A DNA stretch of 64,000 nucleotides from Kitasatospora arboriphila (GCF_000717275.1 NZ_JNYV01000003.1:1-64000); one strand, 5' to 3'. Positions 49,542 to 60,318 are shown, counted from the first letter of the stretch. A program made the numbers and translations. Notes: generated by a model from the sequence alone, not told the origin.

Positions 49542-52263
49542 CCCTGTCGTGCAGCCGTCCGACCCGTTCGGCCTCGGCCGTCTGCGCGACTCGATTCTCG
49601 GGTCGTGGGTCACCTCGCCCACCCGTCTGCGTGAAGACACTGCTGCCGAAACAGATCTGGTCGGCGTCGGGTATCGCGATCGCCTGCTGACCGAGCTGGT
49701 CGCCAACGCCGCCGATGCCGCGACGGCTGCCGGGATCATCGGTTCGGTTCGTGTGTGGCACGACGGTCGGTGGCTGCACATCGCGAACACCGGCGCACCT
49801 GTCGACTCCGACGGTGCCGCTGCCCTGACGGCGCTGCGTTCCTCGAGCAAACACGGCGACGGCTTGATCGGACGGTTCGGGGTGGGGTTCACCGCTGTTG
49901 CCGCGGTGACGCGTCATGTCGAGATCCGTTCGAAGACGGGATCATTCGAGTTCTCAGCCGAACGCACGCGTGCCGAACTGGCCGCGAACGGGGCGGTGGT
50001 GGAGCAGGTGCCGACGCTGCGCCTGGCGTGGCCGATCGACACCGCGCCGATCGGCGGCTTCGACACCGAGGTGGTGATGGAGATCGACAACTCGATCGAT
50101 ATGGCCGCGATGTTCGACGGTTTTGCCGCCGAGAGTGTGCAATTGCTGCTCGAGCTCGAATCGATCGACACGATAACCCTGCCCGACAACACCTTTCGAC
50201 GCGTCCGCGAGGGCGACACCGTCTCCGTCGGCGGTGCGAGCTGGCGTGAGCTCGTGGCGCCGCGCGCCCGCTGGTTGCTCCCGCTGCGCGACGGAAGACC
50301 AGTTCGCGTGCGTCGCGATGTGCTGCGTGCGCCCACCCGCACCGACGTCGAGCTCACCGTGCCGGCCATCTGTGTCGGCGATGTGCAGCTGACGGCTGAT
50401 CGTCGTGGGCTGCACCCCGACGCCGACATCGCCGTGTTGGCAGAGGGTTACGCACAGATCGTGGCCGAGCTGCCCATCGATCAGCGAATGGGGCTCGTCC
50501 CGGCACCGGGGTTCGCGGCCGGACGCGACGACGAACGACTGCGTGAAGCGCTGATCGCCGAGTTGGCCGGGCACGCCTGGGTTCCGGGTGCCGAGGGCGA
50601 CGACCTGATCGCCTCCCGGGCCGAGGTACTGCCCGACCTCACCGCCGGGCTCGCCGACCTCTTGGGAGAGGTCATCACGACGCTGGTGCACCCCGACCTG
50701 TCCGGCCGGGGCTCGCTCAGCACGTTGAGGTCGGTGGGTGTGACGGAGATCGGTCTGGCCGAGGTGGCCGACCGGCTCACCGGTCTGGAACGCGAACCAC
50801 GGTGGTGGGGCGACCTCTACGCCGAGTTGTCGGTGGTGGCGCAGGGCCAGGTCGACGAACTCGGGGCGCTCCCGGTGCCCTTGACCGACGGACGGACACT
50901 TCCCGGTGCCCGCGGAACCGTGCTGCCGCCGTACCGCGGCGACGAGGATGCCGCCGTTGTCGCCCCCAGCTGGCTCCCTACCGTCCATCCTGCGGCGAAC
51001 CACGATCTGCTCGAACGGCTCGGAGCTCAGCGGATCACGGTGGGGGAGATGCTGTCCGACCCTGCCCTACGCAGTGAGATCGACGAGGACCCGGCCGATG
51101 AACGTCTGGTGCGGAGTGTGCTCGGTCTGCTCCGCGCGGCTCCGGACGTGGTGGTCCCGACCTGGCTGGGCCAGTTGCAGCTCCCCACCGATGACGACGA
51201 CGTGCGACCGGCGGACGAGCTGCTGTTGCCGGGCAGTCCGCTTTCGGCTGTGCTGATCGATGATTCGCCGTTCGGGATCGTCTCGGCCGATCTGGTGGAG
51301 GAGTTCGGCCAGGCGGCGTTCCGCGCTCTGGGCGTGGGTTGGGACTTCACGGTGCTGCGTGAGCAGTATCCGACCGGCCCCGACCACGACCTGCCCGACG
51401 AAGAGCAGTGGTGGAACACACTCGACGATCCGCCCCAGACGCTGTCGGCCGTCCGCGATCTCGACCTGGTCGACCCGGACCGCTGGCCGGAGGCGCTGAG
51501 TTTGCTGGTCGAATCTGCCGACGCGGCAACGTTGTTGGTCGATCGCTCCGGGTACACCTGCTGGTGGCTGCGACACTATGCGGTGGTCGACGGTGTACCG
51601 CTCGGGGGCTGGCGCGCACCGAGCGACCGGACCGTCGCAGGCCTGCTCGACCCCATCGATCACCCGCATGGTGATGAGATCTCCGGCGCGCTCGGCAATG
51701 CCGACGTCGAGGACATCGACGCGGCTCGGCTCATCCTGAACCGGCTGTCCGCGGCCGACCGCGCGGTCTCACCGCTGGTGGCGGCCACAGCACACACTGC
51801 CCTCGCCGAGGCGCTGCGGGCCGGCCGCATCGAGCTGGACGACATCGAACCACCAACGGCTGCAAGAACTCTCGCCGGAGACGTGGCGCAGGACGCGGTT
51901 GTCCTCGACGCCCCCTGGCTCGCCGCCGCCATCGACCCCGGTCGACTCATCACCGTCGTGCCGTCGCAGATCGGGCTGGCATCGGCGCTCGCCGACCTGC
52001 TCGACATGCCGCTGGCGACCGAGGAGTTCACTGCAGAACCGGTGCAGGAGGGCAGGCCGTCCACATGGGAGGCCGAGCCCGGCGCGTTGCGATCGGCGTT
52101 GATGCAGAGCAGGCCGCTGCCCACCGGTCCCATCCGGGTACATGATGAATTGGTTGTCGAGGTGCACCACGACGGCACCACGAGTCGACGCCGGGTTCCG
52201 TTCTGGCGCGATCAGAAAGGGGCGCTCCACATCGATGCCGAGTTCCGCGTCATCCCTGACTGA
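49498..52263 (+). CDS. Sacsin/HSP90-like ATPase domain protein
   Basis: 921 residues. The N-terminal GHKL ATPase is visible: LTELVANAADAATAAG is the N box, ADTAG-like ANTGAPVDSDGAAAL follows, and GDGLIGRFGVGFTAVAAV is the G box. The remaining 700 residues are not recognisable apart from scattered acidic loops. Large actinobacterial proteins with a sacsin-type N-terminus have no assigned role; related modules act as chaperones or in defence systems. The ATG at 49498 has GGCGGAAG upstream; a GTG at 49549 is the alternative. It overlaps genes at both ends. Confidence 0.78.
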   Translation: MPTTTARLRSTPTPDPVVQPSDPFGLGRLRDSILGSWVTSPTRLREDTAAETDLVGVGYRDRLLTELVANAADAATAAGIIGSVRVWHDGRWLHIANTGAPVDSDGAAALTALRSSSKHGDGLIGRFGVGFTAVAAVTRHVEIRSKTGSFEFSAERTRAELAANGAVVEQVPTLRLAWPIDTAPIGGFDTEVVMEIDNSIDMAAMFDGFAAESVQLLLELESIDTITLPDNTFRRVREGDTVSVGGASWRELVAPRARWLLPLRDGRPVRVRRDVLRAPTRTDVELTVPAICVGDVQLTADRRGLHPDADIAVLAEGYAQIVAELPIDQRMGLVPAPGFAAGRDDERLREALIAELAGHAWVPGAEGDDLIASRAEVLPDLTAGLADLLGEVITTLVHPDLSGRGSLSTLRSVGVTEIGLAEVADRLTGLEREPRWWGDLYAELSVVAQGQVDELGALPVPLTDGRTLPGARGTVLPPYRGDEDAAVVAPSWLPTVHPAANHDLLERLGAQRITVGEMLSDPALRSEIDEDPADERLVRSVLGLLRAAPDVVVPTWLGQLQLPTDDDDVRPADELLLPGSPLSAVLIDDSPFGIVSADLVEEFGQAAFRALGVGWDFTVLREQYPTGPDHDLPDEEQWWNTLDDPPQTLSAVRDLDLVDPDRWPEALSLLVESADAATLLVDRSGYTCWWLRHYAVVDGVPLGGWRAPSDRTVAGLLDPIDHPHGDEISGALGNADVEDIDAARLILNRLSAADRAVSPLVAATAHTALAEALRAGRIELDDIEPPTAARTLAGDVAQDAVVLDAPWLAAAIDPGRLITVVPSQIGLASALADLLDMPLATEEFTAEPVQEGRPSTWEAEPGALRSALMQSRPLPTGPIRVHDELVVEVHHDGTTSRRRVPFWRDQKGALHIDAEFRVIPD

Positions 52264-52924
52264 CCCGACGGGCATTCTCCGAGCCGAGTCCCTTGGCTTC
52301 GGGCCGGACCGTTCTGTCTGGGAATGGTCGGTGACGAACCGGACCGACGCGTGGACCCGGACGATGAAGGTCGTCACCACACTCGGCGACACCGTCACCT
52401 TGACGCTGGTGGCGGTGCTGGCGACCATCGCGTTGCTCGTGCTGCGACAAGCGCGGTCGGCGGTGTTGGTCGGGGCCGGGTCGCTCATCGGGTACGGCCT
52501 GATGGTCGGGCTCAAGCACCTGATCGGGCGGGAACGGCCGCCTGCGGAGGCCCGGCTGCTGGACATCGACACGTTTTCCATGCCGTCCGGACACGCGATG
52601 ATGGCGACGGCCGTCTACGGCCTGATCGCGGTTGCCGGCTATCACAGCAGTTCGTGGGTGCGAGCGCACCGTCTGGTGCTCGTGGCGGCTCCTGTGCTCG
52701 CCGTGGCGATCGGCTGGAGTCGCGTGTACCTCGGCGTGCACTGGATGACCGATGTCGTCGCAGGCTGGCTCGTGGGCGTGGTCTTCGTTGCGTCGGCGAC
52801 CTATGTCGTGTTCAGGACAGACCGTCTTGGGCGGCGCGGCTCCCTCGCCGGATCGCCCACCGTTGCAGGGACACCACAAAGCAGCCGAACAGACCGACGC
52901 CCAGGCCCACCAGGCAAATGGTGA
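52235..52924 (+). CDS. PAP2 family phosphatase
   Basis: 229 residues, six hydrophobic helices. The three PAP2 motifs are intact: KHLIGRERP, MPSGHAMM and SRVYLGVHWMTDV. It should remove phosphate from a lipid such as phosphatidate or undecaprenyl pyrophosphate on the outer face. It starts 29 bp inside the previous gene. Its polar tail (about 40 residues) overlaps the 3' end of the convergent DUF2530 gene by 113 bp. Confidence 0.85.
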   Translation: MPSSASSLTDPTGILRAESLGFGPDRSVWEWSVTNRTDAWTRTMKVVTTLGDTVTLTLVAVLATIALLVLRQARSAVLVGAGSLIGYGLMVGLKHLIGRERPPAEARLLDIDTFSMPSGHAMMATAVYGLIAVAGYHSSSWVRAHRLVLVAAPVLAVAIGWSRVYLGVHWMTDVVAGWLVGVVFVASATYVVFRTDRLGRRGSLAGSPTVAGTPQSSRTDRRPGPPGKW

Positions 52925-53054
52925 GCGTGTTGTCGGTTCCCAGGTCCCAGACGGCAACCAGCACGGTCGCGATGAGGAAACCGATCATGCCCACCGCGAT
53001 CACCGGCTCCGGTGCCGTCAGTGCTCGCGGCAGCGATGGAATGGGTTCGGGCAT
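52812..53054 (-). CDS. DUF2530 family small membrane protein
   Basis: 80 residues with two helices (VIAVGMIGFLIATVLVAVWD and LTICLVGLGVGLFGCFVVSL) and a basic end (RWAIRRGSRAAQ). Order and topology match Rv0879c of M. tuberculosis. Function unknown. It lies on the opposite strand and overlaps the PAP2 gene tail to tail. Confidence 0.72.
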   Translation of the reverse strand: MPEPIPSLPRALTAPEPVIAVGMIGFLIATVLVAVWDLGTDNTLTICLVGLGVGLFGCFVVSLQRWAIRRGSRAAQDGLS

Positions 53055-53198
53055 GCTGTCGACACTAGTGGCGGAAACGTGGCAGGCCAACTCGTACGCA
53101 GTCGAAAGTTCACTCGTTTAGCCACTCGTCCAGGCCTAATCTCAGACGTGGGGATGGCTTGTGCAGCACTACGAGACGAACTGTCTTTTAAAAAGTTA

Positions 53199-53214
53199 AC
53201 GAGCATTCACTCGT
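53199..53214. promoter_or_regulatory. Inverted repeat upstream of the MarR gene
   Basis: ACGAG-CATTCA-CTCGT lies 67 bp before the MarR start, next to an AT-rich stretch TTTTAAAAAGTTAAC. It is a reasonable site for MarR autoregulation. The remaining gap (53055-53280) shows CACTCGT repeated at about 53102-53127 but nothing else that I can support. Confidence 0.45.
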
Positions 53215-53280
53215 GAACCGAACACATGAACATCGCCGGTTCATGGTGCATTCAGCGCGGGCTCACCTATCCTTGATCGC

Positions 53281-53712
53281 GTGGATCACAATGACGAAAA
53301 GCTCGCGAGCGATCTGGCGATCGCCGTTGTCCGGTTGACCAGGCATCTGCGCGGTCGCCGGTCGGCTTCGCCGGTGTCGCTGACACAGCTTTCGGCGTTG
53401 GCAACCCTCAACAGGGAAGGCCCGATGACGCCGGGCGCCATCGCGGCGAGGGAACGTGTGCAACCTCCGTCGATGACCAGGGTCATCGCATCCCTGGCCG
53501 ACCTCGGCCTGGTCAAGCGCGAACCGCACCCCACCGATGGACGCCAGGTGATCGTGACGCTGTCGCCGTCGGGAACCGACGTTGTGGTCGATGAGGCGAA
53601 TGCTCGTGAGGAATGGCTGCGTGCCCAGCTCAAACGCCTCGACGACGACCAGATGGCGACGCTCCGTGACGCCGTCGGCATCATCGAATCGATCGTCGCA
53701 GAGAGCGACTGA
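53281..53712 (+). CDS. MarR family transcriptional regulator
   Basis: 143 residues, GTG start. The winged helix is plain: SLTQLSALATLNREGPMTPG, ARERVQPPSMTRVIASLADL, and the wing VKREPHPTDGRQVIVTLS with the conserved DxR. Order matches Rv0880. It is probably autoregulated through the upstream inverted repeat. Ligand unknown. No ribosome binding site is obvious. Confidence 0.87.
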   Translation: MDHNDEKLASDLAIAVVRLTRHLRGRRSASPVSLTQLSALATLNREGPMTPGAIAARERVQPPSMTRVIASLADLGLVKREPHPTDGRQVIVTLSPSGTDVVVDEANAREEWLRAQLKRLDDDQMATLRDAVGIIESIVAESD

Positions 53713-53733
53713 ACGCCGCGCCCCGGAGCGGGA

Positions 53734-54960
53734 CTAGAAGAACGTGCCCGCCACCGGCTTGCGATCGGTGCTCAGCGCCTGATCCAGCGCATGGAGTGTG
53801 GGCCCGTCGACGGCCCAGAGTCGCTCTGCCGATGCGAAGTCCACCGCGCGGTACGCCCCGAGGTAGAGGCTGCCCAGCACGGAGATGTCCATCGTGACCG
53901 TCGGTTCGGCATCCGTCTCGGTGACCTCGGCCCGGCCGTCGGTGATGGCGAGCTTGAAGCGACCCCCCGACTGGCGGAACTTGTCCGACACCTCGATCAC
54001 GAACTCGGCGTCGAGACCGTACTCGCGCATCGTCAGGGCCGCCGGCACGTCGAGGATCCGTAGCCACATGCTGTCGCGGATACCGGTCACGGACGGAGCA
54101 CGCAGATCGGTCAGCTTCAGCGGCAGCGGGTCGTCGACCGGCGTTGTCGCGGTGATGGCGGGCAGCAGATCCAGGCCGACCAGCACCCTCCAGAGATCGG
54201 AATGCGCTTCGTCGGTGACGGCGAACAACTCCGAGACCTCCGCCACCGACACGCTTTCCGACTCGTGGTGGATCCGGTAGCTGGCATAGCCGTCGGGATG
54301 CAGCAGGTAGTGCAGACCGCTTCGTCCGTCACGCAGGATCGGACGGTCGGCGAAGATCATGTTCCACCACACCGGCGCCCGGACGATAGCGCCGGGCCTG
54401 GTGGAAACCCAGCGGTCGTGCAGTTCGGGAACGCGGTCGCGGATCTGGTCCGGGTCGGCGTAGCGAACCCGCGAATCCTCGGGGGCCGGCGCGCGCAGTT
54501 GTGCGCGGCGCAGGTCGATCCGAACCTGCTGTTCGAAAGCGGCAGGGCCGTAACCGAATCGCTCGTAGATGGTGCCCTCTGATGCGGTGAGGATCGAGAA
54601 CACGGACTGCTCGCGCTCCCATTGCTCGAACAACTCGGTGATCATCATCCGCAGGATGCCGCGGCGTCGGTGCGTCGAGGCCACCGACACCCAGGACAAC
54701 CCGGGCAGCGATACCCGATGTCCGCCGGGAACCGACATCGTCATCCGGAAGAACATCGATACACCGACCAGCGTCGGCCGCTCGGGATCGGACATGTCGT
54801 GCACCACGATGACGTCGTCATCGCGAACTTTCGAGCGGATGTCGGCCAGCGCCTCTTCGTCGAGGGGGTTGACGAACGCGAAGGCCCGGGCGTCTGCGGT
54901 CGCGATGGCCGGCCAGTCGGATTCATTTGCGCGACGAAGCGTCAGATTACCTTTGCTCAC
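53734..54960 (-). CDS. eis: Eis-like GNAT acetyltransferase
   Basis: 408 residues, the length of M. tuberculosis Eis (about 402). The N-terminal GNAT domain has WVSVASTHRRRGILRMMITE, the acetyl-CoA loop; a second GNAT-like domain and a C-terminal SCP2-like domain (LAITDGRAEVTETDAEPT) follow. The chain ends in Phe (GTFF), and the C-terminal carboxylate is catalytic in Eis. Eis acetylates many amines, including aminoglycosides. Whether this copy confers resistance is not known. The gene is not at the eis locus I remember from M. tuberculosis. Confidence 0.82.
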   Translation of the reverse strand: MSKGNLTLRRANESDWPAIATADARAFAFVNPLDEEALADIRSKVRDDDVIVVHDMSDPERPTLVGVSMFFRMTMSVPGGHRVSLPGLSWVSVASTHRRRGILRMMITELFEQWEREQSVFSILTASEGTIYERFGYGPAAFEQQVRIDLRRAQLRAPAPEDSRVRYADPDQIRDRVPELHDRWVSTRPGAIVRAPVWWNMIFADRPILRDGRSGLHYLLHPDGYASYRIHHESESVSVAEVSELFAVTDEAHSDLWRVLVGLDLLPAITATTPVDDPLPLKLTDLRAPSVTGIRDSMWLRILDVPAALTMREYGLDAEFVIEVSDKFRQSGGRFKLAITDGRAEVTETDAEPTVTMDISVLGSLYLGAYRAVDFASAERLWAVDGPTLHALDQALSTDRKPVAGTFF

Positions 54961-55034
54961 CCGTTCAACCTGCCATATCGGCCGTCGGGCAAACTAGTCG
55001 GATGGTCGGATCGCACGCTCACCAGGCAGGACCT

Positions 55035-55871
55035 ATGTCGGACCTCGCGGTGACGGTCATCGACATCGACGACCCCGACGACCCACGCGTGGACGACTTC
55101 CGCGACCTCAACTCGGTCGACCGGCGGCCGGATCTCCCGGTCCTCGCCGGAGGACGCCCCGGCAGGGGGCTGGTCATCGCGGAGGGTGTGCTCGTGGCGC
55201 AGCGGATGGTGGCTTCCCGGTTCGCGCCGCACGCCTTCTTCGGCGTGGACAAGAGGTTGCGTGAACTCGGTGAGACCCTCACCGATCCTGCGGTCAGCGG
55301 GGTGCCGTTTTTTCGCGCTGACGCAGACGTGATGGCCCAGGTGGTGGGCTTCCACCTCAATCGTGGTGTGCTCGCCGTGGCGCGCCGCCCCGAACCCCTT
55401 GCGCTGCCCGACATCCTGGCCGACGCGCGCACCGTCGCCGTGCTCGAAGGTGTGAACGACCACGAGAACATCGGCAGCATCTTCCGTAATGCGGCAGGTT
55501 TGGGTGTGGATGCCGTGATCTTCGGTGGGGCATGCGCCGATCCGCTCTACCGGCGATCGGTTCGGGTGTCGATGGGCCACGTACTGCTGGTTCCGTTCGC
55601 GCATGCCACCAGCTGGCCGGCAGACCTGGACGTACTGCGTAGCAACGACTTTCGCATCATCTCACTCACCCCCGACCCGGAGGTGGCGACCCTGTCGCAG
55701 GTGGTGGATGCGCCGCGCGTGGCGTTCATGGTGGGGGCCGAAGGGCCGGGACTGACGGAGACGGCGATGCGTGCGGGCGATGTGCGCGCCCGCATCCCGA
55801 TGGCACGCGGAACGGATTCGCTCAATGTCGCGACTGCCGCCGCCCTCGCGTTCTACGAGCGGGCTCGCTGA
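55035..55871 (+). CDS. TrmH/SpoU family RNA 2'-O-methyltransferase
   Basis: 278 residues. The substrate-binding part is at the N-terminus (GLVIAEGVLVAQRMVAS). The knotted SPOUT domain shows motif 1 in LEGVNDHENIGSIFRNAAGL (the Asn and Arg), motif 2 in FMVGAEGPGLTETAM, and motif 3 in IPMARGTDSLNVATAAALAF. Target RNA is not clear. The ATG at 55035 has AGGCAGGA upstream; 55002 is an alternative. Order matches Rv0881. Confidence 0.9.
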   Translation: MSDLAVTVIDIDDPDDPRVDDFRDLNSVDRRPDLPVLAGGRPGRGLVIAEGVLVAQRMVASRFAPHAFFGVDKRLRELGETLTDPAVSGVPFFRADADVMAQVVGFHLNRGVLAVARRPEPLALPDILADARTVAVLEGVNDHENIGSIFRNAAGLGVDAVIFGGACADPLYRRSVRVSMGHVLLVPFAHATSWPADLDVLRSNDFRIISLTPDPEVATLSQVVDAPRVAFMVGAEGPGLTETAMRAGDVRARIPMARGTDSLNVATAAALAFYERAR

Positions 55872-55921
55872 ACGGGCTCATCGAACGGGCTTGTCAGACC
55901 AGTTCGCGCGTCAGGCCTGCA

Positions 55922-56719
55922 TCAAGCCCTGGGCCCGAATCCGAACCAACGGGCCACGCGCTTGACCGCAGGTGCGGGCGCCGACTCCTCGACGGGTCGC
56001 TGCGGATGCTCGGTCGGATACTGGCCGTCGGAATGGTGCTGTTCGGCGAGGTTCCGTTCATCCGAACGCTGGTCGGGCTGATAACCCTTCGGTCGAATCG
56101 CAAAGCCCGACAACTGGATCGAGTGCGGATCGGAGTCCGACGGGTCGCGTGGGGTGGTGATGCGGAAGCCCAGCCAGCTCCGCATGGCCTCCTCGGCGAA
56201 CTCCTGCGGATGGAAGGGGAGGGCCTGGGGGTCTGGGATGGCGCCCTCGGCGTAGACGAGCGGGCGTTCACCGGCCCAGAACGGACCCTCGAAGATGAAC
56301 GGGAGACCGATGTTCTCGTAGATGTCGACAGGGTTGGCCGCGAACGACCGGCGCAGGATCCCGTCCTCCCAGCGCGCGAATGCACCGACCGAGTACTCCG
56401 GATCGGTGTTGAGGAACACCGTTGCCTGCGCCGGCAGTGCGGCGGTCCACTGCTCGGGCAGAGTGGACGGACTGCTGGTCCGCAGGATCGGTCCGGTCAC
56501 CACGGCCAAGGAGCGGTAGACGCCGACGAAGAGCTGGTCGGCTGCCGGGGTTGCGGCCTCCACCAGATCGCAGTGTCCAATCGGCAGCAGGGTCATGTCG
56601 GGGAAGAGATCCGTGGCCAGTGCCTGAGCCGCATTCTCGTCGTTGGTCACGCCCTCGCGGATCTCTGCCGCCGGATCGCTCGAATTGACGAACCAGAGCA
56701 TGGACGCCTTCGCTGCCAA
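55922..56719 (-). CDS. DUF6928 family protein
   Basis: 265 residues, TTG start with GAAAGG upstream; the first strand AAKASMLWFVNSSDPAAEI fits the start of this family. A central beta-rich segment (PEYSVGAFARWEDGILRRSF) and FIFEGPFWAGERPLVYAEG are conserved-looking. The last 70 residues are polar and low in complexity. An ATG at 56701 is the alternative. Function unknown. It lies upstream of sepH in reverse order of the strand, that is, sepH is transcribed first. Confidence 0.7.
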   Translation of the reverse strand: MAAKASMLWFVNSSDPAAEIREGVTNDENAAQALATDLFPDMTLLPIGHCDLVEAATPAADQLFVGVYRSLAVVTGPILRTSSPSTLPEQWTAALPAQATVFLNTDPEYSVGAFARWEDGILRRSFAANPVDIYENIGLPFIFEGPFWAGERPLVYAEGAIPDPQALPFHPQEFAEEAMRSWLGFRITTPRDPSDSDPHSIQLSGFAIRPKGYQPDQRSDERNLAEQHHSDGQYPTEHPQRPVEESAPAPAVKRVARWFGFGPRA

Positions 56720-56777
56720 TTCAAGCCTTTCCGTGATTGCTGTCCGACATTAGGTGCATCAAACAACTTAGCCTGCG

Positions 56778-57818
56778 TCAGGTGTTGCCACTGCTCCGGA
56801 CACCGAGCAGAACATCTTCCCAGGTCGGCACGGCGGGTTTGCGGCTGTTGCGAGCACGTTTACGCGGTGCGGGTGGCTGCTGTTCGGCCGCGGGGACTTC
56901 CGGGGCGTCGTCGTGGTCGTGGTGGTCGTCATGATCGTCGGTGGTGGTCGGCGCCGGCTCGGTGACCGCCGGCTCGCTCTCGACCTGCGGCGCGGGCACG
57001 GGTTCGGCCCGCCTCGCCGGTATGCGCCGGGCCGTCTGGGCGCCGGTCAGGGAGTCGGCGTCCACGGTCACGGCTTCGGTTCCGTCGGATTTCACGGTCA
57101 GACGTGCGGGCCGCGAGACGGGTGTCACCTGTGCCGCTGGGGGAGGTGTGTAGTCGAACGCGAGCTCGGGGTGGTCGTAGTCGTAGGTGTTGTCCTCCGA
57201 GACCGGCGCGACGGCGATCACGCTCCGCAGCGGCCGGCTCATGTCCGGATCGGTCAGCTCGTCGGCCACTTCGTCGATGGCCTCGACGGTGCCCGAGTTG
57301 GACCCCGGAACGTAACGCCAATGTGCACGGTTCACCGACCGGCCGACGCGCCAGCTCACCTGGACCACCCAGCGGTTGTCGTCGCCCTTCCAGGCGTCCC
57401 ACTCGGTGTCGTCCGGGTTGTGCCCGCGGGCTCCGAGTGCGGCGGCGACCACCTCTGCCAACGTGGACAGTGCCGGGCCGTCGTAGCGGAGCGGGTGCGC
57501 CTGCGCGGCGAGTTCGGTGGCACGTGCACGCTCGAGCAGAACCGGATGTGCAAAACGCTCGACGCGGTCGATGGGCACGCCGGCAGCGGCGGCGACCTGG
57601 GCGACCGACGCCCCGGAGCGGATGCGCGACTGGATCTCTCGCGGACGCAGCGTGCTCTCCATCTCGATCTCGATCTGACCCATCCGGGTCAGATCGCCGC
57701 GAGCGGCGGCGCGCAAGGTGTCGTCGGCGGGGATGCGGAACTTCTCGCTCGACTCGGTGTCCTGCAGGATCACCTTTTTGCCGTCCGGCTCCAGGCCGAT
57801 GACTCGAAGCTCACGCAT
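56778..57818 (-). CDS. sepH: Septation protein SepH
   Basis: 346 residues, start fixed by GGAGGAG 4 bp upstream. The N-terminal DUF3071 domain has MRELRVIGLEPDGKKVILQD, LRPREIQSRIRSGASVAQVA with a helix-turn-helix, and HPVLLERARATELA. The C-terminal 130 residues are disordered and rich in Pro, His and Asp. SepH stimulates FtsZ assembly in Streptomyces and mycobacteria. Order next to serC matches Rv0883c-Rv0884c. Confidence 0.9.
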   Translation of the reverse strand: MRELRVIGLEPDGKKVILQDTESSEKFRIPADDTLRAAARGDLTRMGQIEIEMESTLRPREIQSRIRSGASVAQVAAAAGVPIDRVERFAHPVLLERARATELAAQAHPLRYDGPALSTLAEVVAAALGARGHNPDDTEWDAWKGDDNRWVVQVSWRVGRSVNRAHWRYVPGSNSGTVEAIDEVADELTDPDMSRPLRSVIAVAPVSEDNTYDYDHPELAFDYTPPPAAQVTPVSRPARLTVKSDGTEAVTVDADSLTGAQTARRIPARRAEPVPAPQVESEPAVTEPAPTTTDDHDDHHDHDDAPEVPAAEQQPPAPRKRARNSRKPAVPTWEDVLLGVRSSGNT

Positions 57819-57965
57819 CTGCTCCTCCTTCACGTCAGGGAGCCAGCCTTACACTTGCGTCGGTCTGCATTAGCGACAGCGTAATGCAGATTCAGCAGAT
57901 CGCATGCTGTGACACGCCCGAAAAAACCCAGCTCAGCGGGGGTGTGTTGAGCGGTGGTTCGGCCT

Positions 57966-59108
<1,143 letters not shown>

Positions 59109-59134
59109 CTAGAGACCGCCCCCGAACCCGATGA

Positions 59135-59185
59135 TGGTGGGTTTTGGCGAACGCGACCTGGGGGTTTGTTCGCCCGAACCCACCA
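59135..59185. repeat. 51-bp palindromic intergenic repeat, copy 2
   Basis: Begins TGGTGGGTTTTGGCGAA and ends TTCGCCCGAACCCACCA. Compared with copy 1 (42033-42083), arm position 17 changed from G to A and its partner position 35 from C to T, so pairing is kept. It fills most of the gap between the citrate synthase stop and the serC start, both on the minus strand. Confidence 0.7.
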
Positions 59186-59193
59186 TTTCCGGG

Positions 59194-60318
59194 TCAGCCG
59201 GCGATGGTGGCCCAGCCGTCGACGTCTTCTGGCCGGCGAGGTGCGGCGCCCACATACAGCGCGGCAGGACGGACGAGCTTGCCAAGACGCTTCTGTTCGA
59301 GGATGTGTGCGCACCAACCGGCGGTGCGCCCGCAGGTGAACATGGCGGGCATCATGTGCGGCGGCACCTCGGCGAAGTCGAGGATGACCGCGGCCCAGAA
59401 CTCCACGTTGGTCTCGATGGCGCGGTCGGGGCGCCGTTCGCGTAGTTCGGTCAAGGCGGCCTGCTCGAGCGCGGCAGCAACCTCATAGCGCGGGGCGTTG
59501 AGCTCCTGGGCCGTGCGGCGCAGCACCCGGGCCCGGGGATCTTCGGCGCGGTAGACGCGATGACCGAAACCCATCAGCTTCTCTTTGCGGTCGAGGATGC
59601 CCTTGACCAGGCCGCGGGGGTCGTCGGTGCGCTCGACCTCTTCGATCATCGGCAGCACGCGGGCCGGTGCGCCGCCGTGCAGCGGGCCGGACATCGCGCC
59701 GATGGCACCCGACAGTGAGGCCGCGACATCGGCGCCCGTGGAGGCGATGACGCGGGCGGTGAACGTGGAGGCGTTCATGCCGTGCTCGGCGGCACTGACC
59801 CAGTAGGCATCGATGGCGCGGATGTGCGCGGGGTCCGGCTCACCCTTCCATCGGGTCATGAAACGTGCTGTGACGGTGTCGCATTCGTCGATCACGTCCT
59901 GCGGCACAGCGGGACGATGGATGCCGCGTGCCGACTGGGCGACGTACGACAGCGCCATCACCGAGGCGCGGGCGAGGTTGTTGCGAGCGGTGGACTCATC
60001 GATGTCGAGCAGCGGCTTGTAGCCCCAGATCGGAGCAAGCATGGCCAGCCCGGCCTGCACGTCGACGCGGACGTCGCCGGTGTGGATGGGCAGCGGGAAG
60101 GGTTCGGCCGGGGGGAGGCCGTCGCCGAACTTCCCGTCCACCAGCAGCGCCCAGACATCGGAGAAGGTCACGTTGTTCTCGACCAGGTCTTCGATGTCGA
60201 CCCCGCGGTATCGGAGGTTTCCGCCGTTCTTGTCCGGCTCGGCGATCTCGGTGGTGAAGGCGGTGACGCCCTCGAGACCTTCGACGAATCCCTCCGGTAC
60301 CTGCACATTGACTGCCAT
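59194..60318 (-). CDS. citA: Citrate synthase, second type
   Basis: 374 residues, start fixed by GAGGAG 9 bp upstream of the ATG. The catalytic set is visible: [33 protein letters not shown] with the second His, [18 protein letters not shown], and the Asp region [19 protein letters not shown]. Length fits the short Gram-positive type. It condenses acetyl-CoA (or a longer acyl-CoA) with oxaloacetate. Order after serC resembles Rv0889c. It is divergent from pdxH. Confidence 0.9.
   Translation of the reverse strand: MAVNVQVPEGFVEGLEGVTAFTTEIAEPDKNGGNLRYRGVDIEDLVENNVTFSDVWALLVDGKFGDGLPPAEPFPLPIHTGDVRVDVQAGLAMLAPIWGYKPLLDIDESTARNNLARASVMALSYVAQSARGIHRPAVPQDVIDECDTVTARFMTRWKGEPDPAHIRAIDAYWVSAAEHGMNASTFTARVIASTGADVAASLSGAIGAMSGPLHGGAPARVLPMIEEVERTDDPRGLVKGILDRKEKLMGFGHRVYRAEDPRARVLRRTAQELNAPRYEVAAALEQAALTELRERRPDRAIETNVEFWAAVILDFAEVPPHMMPAMFTCGRTAGWCAHILEQKRLGKLVRPAALYVGAAPRRPEDVDGWATIAG

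Noticed and set aside
47592..49892. A 766-codon open frame on the minus strand
   Set aside because: It overlaps the MFS gene in another frame and is antisense to DUF3027 and the ATPase gene; its protein is rich in Arg, Pro and Ala without motif.
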